This document shows, piece by piece, positions 1-6,605 of a DNA stretch of 25,353 nt. The notes beneath the pieces are model-generated. The model did no database searches and was not told the origin of the DNA. It saw only the letters and a list, made by a program, of their open reading frames with translations. Each line of letters opens with the position of its first letter. The first letter of the stretch is position 1. The DNA is taken from positions 1-25,353 of the forward strand of contig JBBDRW010000131.1 of NCBI GenBank assembly GCA_040905265.1. The letters are read 5' to 3'. The stretch comes from JBBDRW01 sp040905265 (lineage in GTDB: Bacteria > Bacteroidota > Rhodothermia > Balneolales > Balneolaceae). The position numbers and the translations under genes were made by a program.

Positions 1-856
1 GAAGACCGGGAACTTTTCCCTGTATCAGTTCAGCGGCATTATTCACATTGCCGGTTACAAATTCACTGGAGTTGACACTGGAGATAGATCCTGTCACCTG
101 TCGCCTCTCCTGGGTACCATATCCCACCACCACAACATCATCGAGTAGCTGTACCGATTGCTGGAGGGCAACATTGATTTCGGTGCGGCCTGCAATCTCG
201 ATGGTTTGTACTTCATATCCGATAAAGGATACCTGAAGTGTATTCAGGCCGTCCGGCACATTCAATTCATATCGGCCGTCCAGATCTGTAGTCGTTCCGA
301 TTGTAGATCCCGTAAGCGCTTCCGACCCCTGAACAATTACATTGGCGCCAGGGATTGGCGATCCGTCATTTGCATCGGTAACCTGTCCGATAATGGTCAA
401 CTGGATATCCTCTTCAATCGTTGGCGCAACCGTTCTGGCCAGAACAATCTCCCGGGTCATCGAGATAACCGGTTCATATCCGGTGCCATTGAGTGCATAC
501 ATGAATGCATCTCCCACGGATGTATCTATCAGGTTCAACGAAATTTTCTGATCCAGTGACTCCAGTTCATCATTGAATACAAGCCCCAGGTCCGCTTTGG
601 TAGCTATTATTCTCAGCACATCACGAATCGGTTCATTTTGAACCTGAATGGTCACAGGAGTCCTGAGCTCCTGGATATACTCCGAATTATTTCTGACCAT
701 AAAAAATGAACTGTTATCAGAGATATTCGTAGCTATAGATGTATATACCTGTGCATGTGCATCTGTAATGACTCCAAGCCCGGGCAGCCACCCCACAGTG
801 CAAGCCAAAAGCATCGCAAATGCTAACGGCATCTGTTTTGTAAGTGATCGTACCAT
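1..856 (-). CDS. SusC/RagA-type TonB-dependent outer membrane receptor with STN domain (N-terminal part, cut by window edge)
   Basis: Reading the minus strand from the ATG at 856 gives 285 codons that run off the window. A signal peptide (about residues 1-36, ending in AHAQ) is followed by an STN/secretin-like domain (about 68-125), a CarboxypepD_reg-like beta domain (about 155-232, with GQVTDANDGSPIPGANV) and the SusC hallmark VVVVGYGTQERRQVTGSISS (241-260) leading into the plug. SusC proteins import oligosaccharides or other large ligands with a SusD lipoprotein, which would lie beyond the left edge. The STN domain is the part that, in FecA-like receptors, contacts a FecR anti-sigma factor. 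The gene sits 50 bases downstream of a FecR gene and an ECF sigma gene on the same strand, so I infer a ligand-sensing receptor. A strong AGGAGG fixes the start. The barrel is not visible, so the ligand cannot be judged. Confidence 0.95.
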   Translation of the reverse strand, partial: MVRSLTKQMPLAFAMLLACTVGWLPGLGVITDAHAQVYTSIATNISDNSSFFMVRNNSEYIQELRTPVTIQVQNEPIRDVLRIIATKADLGLVFNDELESLDQKISLNLIDTSVGDAFMYALNGTGYEPVISMTREIVLARTVAPTIEEDIQLTIIGQVTDANDGSPIPGANVIVQGSEALTGSTIGTTTDLDGRYELNVPDGLNTLQVSFIGYEVQTIEIAGRTEINVALQQSVQLLDDVVVVGYGTQERRQVTGSISSVNSSEFVTGNVNNAAELIQGKVPGL

Positions 857-860
857 ATGT

Positions 861-866
861 CCTCCT
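861..866 (-). promoter_or_regulatory. Strong Shine-Dalgarno (AGGAGG) of the SusC gene
   Basis: On the minus strand AGGAGG stands four bases before the ATG at 856. It decides the SusC start and is notable because most other genes here lack a recognisable Shine-Dalgarno. Confidence 0.75.
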
Positions 867-906
867 GTAGGAGATATTGGTTTATGGGTTTAATGAAACA
901 ACGTTC

Positions 907-1974
907 TTAAGAATTATCCTGCAGCGCATTCCCCCTTTTAAAGAGAACATCCTTCCAGTCGGTCTCAGAATAGCTGATCCCGAGTGAGGCCGTAATGACT
1001 CGCAACACGTTATCCAGAGATCTGCTTTTCAATTCAGCAGTCAACCTCAAATCCTTGAGTTCGGAAGCTTCGAATTGAATATCTATATCGTACCTTCTCT
1101 CCAGCTGTCTTGCCACCTCATCCATCGGAGTGTTGGTAAACTTCAGATAACCATCGACCCAGGATAGATAGAGATCCATATCCTCAACATGTTGAGCTTT
1201 CAGGCTTCGCTCTTCGAAAAAGTAATATCCTACCTGTTCCTTCTGGAGCAGAATCTGGGAACTGAATCCATCATCGGCACTGAGTGAGACTGAGCCATCC
1301 CGGACTACGACCCGCAGGGATTCGTCTTCCGGATATGATTTAATTGTAAAAGATGTCCCCAGAACACGTATGACGGCACCTTTGGAGTGGATAATAAAAG
1401 GCCGCTCCTCATCCCGGGTTACCTCAAAGAAAGCTTCGCCGTCTTCCAGATAGATTTCCCGCGTGTCGGCTGAAAAAAATTCAGGCAAACGGACCCGGGT
1501 ATCTGCATTTAAATTTACTTTTGTACCATCTGAAAGGACGATATTGGCACGCTGACCCTTTTCGAGTACGACTTCCCTGAATACAGCCGGTTCTGAATCG
1601 ATAGATGACTGGTTCGAAAAACTGACATAGGCGAAGAGTGCCGTGAGGGAGGAAACCAGAAAGAGAGCTGCCACACGATAGACCCAGAACAATGGACTCT
1701 TCTTCATTCGGACGCTTCGCCGGCTGTAATAGGGTATATCATTCGAAGTCTTTCCTCTTTCATTTGACTCCATATCAAAAGGGAAGTGACTCTCCTCTTC
1801 GCGAATTCTCCCCATCAACCTGCTCCAATCTTCCTGAGCATCGAAATTCTCTTTTTCAGTCTCCCCGTATAGCTCCAGTACCAGGTCCAGCTCCTCCAGT
1901 AAAAACCGGTATTCTGATTCTGACCAGGGCCTTTGCCCGTCAGACAACTCATCAAGCAATCGTTGATAATCCAA
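907..1974 (-). CDS. FecR-family anti-sigma factor (membrane)
   Basis: 355 residues. A cytoplasmic N-terminal part (1-95) would hold the ECF sigma factor. One membrane span lies at about 97-118 (FWVYRVAALFLVSSLTALFA), followed by a periplasmic FecR domain (about 133-232, with NIVLSDGTKVNLNADTRV and FFEVTRDEERPF) and a C-terminal DUF4974-like STN-contacting domain (about 272-345, with YLKFTNTPMDEVARQLERRY). This is the standard Bacteroidota anti-sigma layout. It lies between the ECF sigma gene and the STN-bearing SusC gene, and the three should form one trans-envelope signalling set. There is no ATG at the 5' end: an in-frame TAA lies 15 bases upstream of TTG 1972-1974, so the start is probably TTG (or ATT at 1980-1978), without a clear Shine-Dalgarno. 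A weak start could keep anti-sigma levels below the sigma factor; that is inference. Confidence 0.92.
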   Translation of the reverse strand: MDYQRLLDELSDGQRPWSESEYRFLLEELDLVLELYGETEKENFDAQEDWSRLMGRIREEESHFPFDMESNERGKTSNDIPYYSRRSVRMKKSPLFWVYRVAALFLVSSLTALFAYVSFSNQSSIDSEPAVFREVVLEKGQRANIVLSDGTKVNLNADTRVRLPEFFSADTREIYLEDGEAFFEVTRDEERPFIIHSKGAVIRVLGTSFTIKSYPEDESLRVVVRDGSVSLSADDGFSSQILLQKEQVGYYFFEERSLKAQHVEDMDLYLSWVDGYLKFTNTPMDEVARQLERRYDIDIQFEASELKDLRLTAELKSRSLDNVLRVITASLGISYSETDWKDVLFKRGNALQDNS

Positions 1975-2030
1975 GAATGTTAAAATTTGTTAGCGGTTCA
2001 ATGGCAGGTAATCTCCTGCTGCTATTGATT

Positions 2031-2057
2031 ATGACAGAGGCAAAGGGGTATACCCCC
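2031..2057 (-). promoter_or_regulatory. Candidate ECF-sigma promoter or operator of the FecR gene (GGGGTATACCCC palindrome)
   Basis: A perfect 12-base palindrome, GGGGTATACCCC (2045-2056), is preceded on the minus strand by a T-rich stretch (TTTTTTTGACTG) and followed by TTTGCCTCTGTCAT. From memory, similar GGGG-N4-CCCC sequences followed by a CGTC- or GTC-type element often stand before FecR genes in Bacteroidota ECF/FecR sets. It lies about 70 bases upstream of the FecR start, which suits a self-activated promoter. That the palindrome exists is certain; its role is inferred. Confidence 0.45.
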
Positions 2058-2097
2058 AGTCAAAAAAATAAATCAGGAGTCTGTCGAAGAGATTTTA

Positions 2098-2178
2098 CCG
2101 GCTGGCAATGCAAAAAACCGGTGCATAGCCGTAGCTGTTTTTTAAAGAAGCCAGACGGCAAAAGATTCCGCCAGCCGG
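2098..2178 (-). repeat. Long-range inverted repeat between sigma and anti-sigma genes (possible leader RNA structure)
   Basis: CCGGCTGGC (2098-2106) pairs perfectly with GCCAGCCGG (2170-2178). Inside lie two smaller complementary pairs: ATGCA (2108-2112) with TGCAT (2122-2126), and GCCG (2128-2131) with CGGC (2156-2159). A transcript running from sigma toward FecR could fold into a closed multi-arm structure. No T tract follows on the minus strand, so it is not a standard intrinsic terminator. It could slow or attenuate read-through between sigma and anti-sigma; this is speculative. Confidence 0.35.
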
Positions 2179-2210
2179 CGGAGCACCGCAAGAGTATGGT
2201 TGACACGACA

Positions 2211-2816
2211 CTAGCTCTTCTGAATAGGTGGCTGGTCAAGCTTCAGGTTCTCTCTTAAAAATTTTAATGCCCTTCCCATATGATTTTCAACCGTTTTGGG
2301 AGCAATTTCGAGAACGGTGGATATCTCGATATAACTCAGGCCCTCTTTACGATGGAGTTCAAAAACCGTCCGTTGCTGTTCCGGAAGGTTCTCAATAAGA
2401 TTCCATATCTTTTGCATTCGATCTGACAATTCCTGCAACGGGTCCGGGTAATCGGCTTCCTGTCGGGATTCAAACGAGGTTTCGGAAGCCATCTCTTCAC
2501 AGGCACGTTCTTTGCTCTGTTCCAGTTCAATCAGGTTAAGTGCCTGATTACGTACCGCACGATAGAGATAGGCATTGACGGAATAATCGATGTTCCACTC
2601 TTTCCGATTTTTCCAAATCTTGTAAAAGACTTCCTGAACGGTATCCCTTGCCAGGTCTTTGGATCTGGTAAATTTGAAAGCAAATCTGCAAAGCGGGTAG
2701 TAGTAATCAAAGAAGATCTTTTTAAACGCTTCTTCATCCCCTGAAGATACATGAAACGCGAGCTCTTTATAGAGAGCCGCATCATCAGTGCCTCGATTTG
2801 CCAAATTTTTTTCCAT
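2211..2816 (-). CDS. ECF RNA polymerase sigma factor (Bacteroidota type)
   Basis: 201 residues, normal for an ECF sigma factor. Region 2 is at about 30-98 (FKKIFFDYYYPLCRFAFKFT, then DLARDTVQEVFYKIWKNR and the promoter-melting segment ending in AVRNQALN). An acidic linker follows (about 99-130), then region 4 with its helix-turn-helix at about 135-190 (LPEQQRTVFELHRKEGLSYI, then VENHMGRALKFL). Such factors guide RNA polymerase to a few target promoters when their FecR partner is triggered by a SusC/FecA-type receptor; both partners follow directly on the same strand. Likely targets are the FecR-SusC transcript and perhaps the catabolic genes to the right. The start at ATG 2816 has no evident Shine-Dalgarno. 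A LacI-type palindrome lies about 150 bases upstream. Confidence 0.95.
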   Translation of the reverse strand: MEKNLANRGTDDAALYKELAFHVSSGDEEAFKKIFFDYYYPLCRFAFKFTRSKDLARDTVQEVFYKIWKNRKEWNIDYSVNAYLYRAVRNQALNLIELEQSKERACEEMASETSFESRQEADYPDPLQELSDRMQKIWNLIENLPEQQRTVFELHRKEGLSYIEISTVLEIAPKTVENHMGRALKFLRENLKLDQPPIQKS

Positions 2817-2911
2817 TGGTGATGTCTCTGCTGCTGAAGAACAGATGCCTATTTACCTTCGTGAAAATCCCGATAATGAGAAGCGGCAATATGTGACCTG
2901 TTCACCCAGGA

Positions 2912-2931
2912 AATCGCATGAAAATGCGATT
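2912..2931. repeat. Perfect hairpin, AATCGCAT-GAAA-ATGCGATT
   Basis: Eight complementary bases on each side enclose GAAA, which on the plus strand would be a GNRA tetraloop. There is no T tract on either side, so a simple terminator is unlikely. It sits about 95 bases upstream of the sigma start and would fall in its 5' leader or act as a protein-binding palindrome. Confidence 0.45.
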
Positions 2932-2968
2932 GATACAGTTAATTAATACTTGACCCAATTCATTATAG

Positions 2969-2980
2969 GAAAGCGCTTTC
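2969..2980. promoter_or_regulatory. LacI-family-like operator (GAAAGCGCTTTC)
   Basis: A perfect 12-base palindrome with the central CG typical of LacI/GalR-family operators. The 14-base context GGAAAGCGCTTTCA differs from the cre-like pattern TGNAANCGNWNNCW at one position. On the minus strand a TATAAT follows within one base, so a bound repressor would cover a promoter of the sigma gene. No LacI-family gene is in the window. The operator role is inferred. Confidence 0.45.
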
Positions 2981-3121
2981 AGAAAAAAAAGATTTACAAC
3001 TTTTTTAACATCTGATAAATTATTACAAGAAAGTTTGCGTTCTTTCGCCTTTTATTGAATCTGAATCCATCTTTTCTCCCTTTACCATATACTGAAACCG
3101 GCAGGATGGGTCAACAGAAAA

Positions 3122-6100
3122 TTAAAATTTTTCGTCCGGGTTAATGGATCCTGTTCTAAAAATCCGGAGCCTATCTCCATTCACTGCTACTACGATCCAC
3201 CTCTCATCTGCCAACCGAACGATCGCTTGTGAACTGATTTCACCTTTGAGGAGGTAGCCACTCTCTTTGAATTCAAGAACATCCATCCCCGATTCCGGGT
3301 CAACACGGATAAAAGTCCCATAGGATGCGTCCTGACGTCCGCCATACCCCGGCTTCAGATGGAAGATGTTCCCTCCCATGAGGATCTCTTTTCCACCTTG
3401 GAGATCTCCCCCCAACGTCAAAATCGATCGAACGGGTGAAAATTGCGCCTCTGTCGGCAGCCGCTCTTTCGTAAATGTACCGTCCCCATTGTTGTGGTAG
3501 ATGAGCGATGCAAGTTCCGTTACCTCAAACTTTTCTGACTCAATGATTCTCTCTCTCCCGAACAGATCGACTGCGCTCTTCTCGGAATAATCCCGATAAC
3601 TCCCTACACGATTGGTCAGTTCTGGAAAATTTGGAAGCAGTTCGTCCAGCTGTTCAAATGGATAATCGGAACCATTTTCCCTGGTTGTCACCAGTGGGGC
3701 TGCCTGGCCTGTATCCCGGGAGTCCAGCAGGTACAAGGAGAGTGGAGACTCCTTAGATGCACTCAACCTCGTATTCAGCCCGATATTTCCTGCTATGATA
3801 TCCGGATACCCGTTTCCGTCAATGTCATCTACCTGTAGAGATTGCCACAACCCGCTGTCTGTGCTTATTACCCCTGCATCATCTCCCCCAGGCCTGAGCA
3901 AGTAGCCGTCATTCACGAGATAGAGCAGGGGTTTCCATTCGGCAGCAACAATCAGGTTTGGCAACGCCTTTCCCGGCAGTTGGATCCAACGTGCATCAGT
4001 CACCATTCCCGCTTCTCTCAGCTCCGGTGCAATCTCCTCCGTTTTGTCCAAAAAATGGCCTGATCCGTCATTGACCAGCAGAAAGCTCCTGGGAGAGAGA
4101 CCATATCGATAAGGCACAGAACGGCTTCCAACAAACAGATCCTGAAAACCGTTTCCATTCAGGTCAGCGGCTCGCACCACCGAACCATTCATGTAGATAT
4201 CCGGCAGACGGCCGGTTGATTTTGTGAATCTCCCGTCACCATTATTGATATAGAGCCGGTCCTTCAACGCCTCGCTGATCCCGGTCAACTCCCCCCCTCC
4301 GCTTACCACATAGAGGTCCGGAAGTCCGTTACCGGTTGCGTCGAAAAAAATGGCATCCACATCTTCACTCTCACGATCTTCGTAGAAAAGATTCTGCTGA
4401 ACTAGTGTAAATTTACTGTTCTCCGACTGCAGATAGAGAGACCCGGCCTGCCAGCGCGCTCCTCCGATAAAGAGATCGTCCAGGCCGTCCCCATTTATAT
4501 CTCCCACAGCCAGCGCGGGCCCTTCTCTGGAGAGTTTATAGGGAAGAAGAGGCTCTCGTGAAAAATCATTGAACTGATTCTCACGGTGGGTGTAGTTGTG
4601 GAGCTCACTCCCCTCTACACTGTCCAGCCGGCGGGTCCGGGGCTCGTCATCGGTTTCGGAATAGTCGAACCCCTCCATCGCATTTGACTGGCTGACAACC
4701 ACTGTCTGGTTGACCTTAACATCGTAAAACATCTCAATCCGGTTGTCCGGCCAGATAATCCGCATGGAATCGATCATTGTAATCCCGCCCAAACCAGCGT
4801 GCAGCAAATGGTCTACGGAGGATTGAAATCCCCTGGTTGGCATCTGTTCACGATAAAACTGTTTCCTTTCGGTAAAGAGCGTCACATTAGAACCAATTCC
4901 CGAACGGTTCATCCCCTCTCCTCTCAGTTCAATCTTCAGATAGTTTGACTCTCCGTCATCCGGAGTATTATTCCGATAGACTGATGCCGGCATATTGATA
5001 TTGTTCACAATCAGGTCAAGCCGTCCATTGTTATTCAGATCTGCCCAGGCTGCTCCGTTCGAGACAGATGGCAATGAAAACCCCCACTCTTCCGACACAT
5101 CCCGAAAGGTCAGGTCTCCCTGGTTCTGATAAACGACATTGGGGATCTTCAATTCAGGCATATAGGCCAGAAGCTCCATATCTTCATCACTCAATGTCTC
5201 GCCCTGAAAGAGGCCACCCGAAGCCGAAGCACTCTGCCTGCTCGCATTCCGGACCCGGACAAAATCGAGATCATTCGGCCGGCGCACCATACCGTTGGTG
5301 ATGAAGAGGTCGTTGTACCCGCTGTTATCCAGATCCATAAAGAGGGAAGCCCAACTCCAGTCTGTACGGGCAATACCGGCGATCCATGCTACTTCGCTAA
5401 AATAGGGATTCCCCGCATCATCCAGGCCGTTATGATATTGGAGTGTATTGCTGGCATTCTTAGGACCGAACCCGAATTCGAGTTTGGTTTCATACACCGG
5501 AACCAGGTCCGGGCCGCCTGACCTCATATAACGACTCCGGTCATTCGGCATCATATCCAGAGAAATAATATCGGGACGCCCGTTGTTTGTAATATCTGCA
5601 ATGTCGTTACCCATGGAAGATCCGCTGGTATGGCCGATGACGGAATAGAGGGTCTCCGTAAAAGTGCCATCCCCGTTATTCAGATAGAGGTAATCATCTT
5701 CATGAAAGTCATTCCCCACATAGATATCCGGCCAGCCGTCCAGATTCAAATCACTCACAGCTACCCCGAGCCCATAACCCAGTGCGCTGCTGTTAATACC
5801 TGCCTCCTCCGTAACATCGGTAAATATATGGCCATCATTCCGGAACAGTCGGTCTCCCGCTTTCGGATCTCTGATTTGCCGGAGCGCTTCCGCTTGTCCA
5901 TAGGTAAATTCACTGTGAAAGGAGTGGTTCAACAGGAACAGGTCCAGACGCCCGCTGTTGTTGTAATCGAAGAAGAGAGCCTGTGTTGAGTAGCCGATAA
6001 AATCGAGCCCATAATCGGCCGCCCGGTCGGAAAAGGTACCATCTCCATTGTTAATAAAGAGTTGATTGGGGCCGGACTTGGAAAGATAGTTGACTCTGCT

Positions 6101-6496
6101 TATGTAAATATCCGGATAGCCGTTTCCGGTAATATCTGCCATCGTCACACCTGTAGACCAGGCATCCGGATCATCCGTAATACCTGCTTCTGCAGTAATA
6201 TCTGCAAAGCGAAAGTCTCCCAGGTTCAGATAGAGCCTGTTGCCTGTCTCATTACCGGTAAAAAAGAGATCAGGCAGGCCGTCCTGGTTAATATCCCCGA
6301 CAGCCACTCCCCCACCGTCGTAATAGTAAAGATAGTTCAGAATATTGAACTCCGGGGTCTCCAGAAGTATGTTCTCAAAATCAATTCCAGTCTCTGCAGG
6401 GGAGAGTAGTGTGAACCTTCTCTCCTCAACTTCACTGGAACAAGCTGTCAGTACCAGAACAGAAACTGCCAGCAATAGAGGGATAAGTCTGAACAT
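3122..6496 (-). CDS. Large FG-GAP/VCBS repeat lipoprotein with ASPIC/UnbV domain (CRTAC1-like)
   Basis: 1124 residues from the ATG at 6496. The N-terminus MFRLIPLLLAVSVLVLTAC is a lipoprotein signal peptide with lipid-carrying Cys19; an upstream GTG at 6532 would add 12 residues and spoil it. Many FG-GAP-type propeller units follow, each with a Ca-binding loop such as DINQDGLPDLFFTG, DITGNGYPDIYI, DLNLDGWPDIYV or DINGDGLDDLFIGG. An ASPIC/UnbV domain lies in the middle (about 515-600, NYLKIELRGEGMNRSGIGS), then a second set of FG-GAP units. The family is surface-exposed, common beside SusCD and cytochrome-type sugar loci in Bacteroidota, and has no proven enzymatic role that I know of; binding of glycans or proteins is likely. 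It starts 109 bases downstream of the propeller-cupredoxin gene and precedes the ECF/FecR/SusC set. Confidence 0.9.
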   Translation of the reverse strand: MFRLIPLLLAVSVLVLTACSSEVEERRFTLLSPAETGIDFENILLETPEFNILNYLYYYDGGGVAVGDINQDGLPDLFFTGNETGNRLYLNLGDFRFADITAEAGITDDPDAWSTGVTMADITGNGYPDIYISRVNYLSKSGPNQLFINNGDGTFSDRAADYGLDFIGYSTQALFFDYNNSGRLDLFLLNHSFHSEFTYGQAEALRQIRDPKAGDRLFRNDGHIFTDVTEEAGINSSALGYGLGVAVSDLNLDGWPDIYVGNDFHEDDYLYLNNGDGTFTETLYSVIGHTSGSSMGNDIADITNNGRPDIISLDMMPNDRSRYMRSGGPDLVPVYETKLEFGFGPKNASNTLQYHNGLDDAGNPYFSEVAWIAGIARTDWSWASLFMDLDNSGYNDLFITNGMVRRPNDLDFVRVRNASRQSASASGGLFQGETLSDEDMELLAYMPELKIPNVVYQNQGDLTFRDVSEEWGFSLPSVSNGAAWADLNNNGRLDLIVNNINMPASVYRNNTPDDGESNYLKIELRGEGMNRSGIGSNVTLFTERKQFYREQMPTRGFQSSVDHLLHAGLGGITMIDSMRIIWPDNRIEMFYDVKVNQTVVVSQSNAMEGFDYSETDDEPRTRRLDSVEGSELHNYTHRENQFNDFSREPLLPYKLSREGPALAVGDINGDGLDDLFIGGARWQAGSLYLQSENSKFTLVQQNLFYEDRESEDVDAIFFDATGNGLPDLYVVSGGGELTGISEALKDRLYINNGDGRFTKSTGRLPDIYMNGSVVRAADLNGNGFQDLFVGSRSVPYRYGLSPRSFLLVNDGSGHFLDKTEEIAPELREAGMVTDARWIQLPGKALPNLIVAAEWKPLLYLVNDGYLLRPGGDDAGVISTDSGLWQSLQVDDIDGNGYPDIIAGNIGLNTRLSASKESPLSLYLLDSRDTGQAAPLVTTRENGSDYPFEQLDELLPNFPELTNRVGSYRDYSEKSAVDLFGRERIIESEKFEVTELASLIYHNNGDGTFTKERLPTEAQFSPVRSILTLGGDLQGGKEILMGGNIFHLKPGYGGRQDASYGTFIRVDPESGMDVLEFKESGYLLKGEISSQAIVRLADERWIVVAVNGDRLRIFRTGSINPDEKF

Positions 6497-6605
6497 GGGA
6501 AATGTACTGCTACAAGTTTGTAAAAGAACCACCTGCCAGGAGTCTGTCGGGTATGGATTCTCGATAACTATTGCATCGATATCTTTTTAGTGTCGCAATG
6601 CCCCT

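Larger units (their letters stand above)
2817..3121. other. 305-base AT-rich intergenic region upstream of the sigma gene
   Basis: No coding sequence is supported here. The stretch lies between the stop of the FG-GAP lipoprotein gene and the start of the ECF sigma gene, both on the minus strand. It holds two palindromic sites listed separately (2912-2931 and 2969-2980), an A8 run beside the second, and several AT-rich segments (2985-3050). Read on the minus strand, TATAAT (2967-2962) follows directly after the second palindrome and could be part of the sigma gene promoter. Confidence 0.6.

Noticed and set aside
158..559. A 133-codon plus-strand open frame at the left end
   Set aside because: It is antisense to the STN and CarboxypepD_reg domains of the SusC gene, which are clear.
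1692..2258. A 188-codon plus-strand open frame across the FecR start and the sigma/FecR gap
   Set aside because: It overlaps both recognised genes antisense, resembles no family I know, and its free part coincides with regulatory palindromes.
3122..6496. Recurrent short DNA similarities inside this gene, first considered as a repeat array
   Set aside because: They are the codons of repeated FG-GAP Ca-binding loops in the protein, not a CRISPR array or DNA repeat; spacing and sequence vary as coding repeats do.
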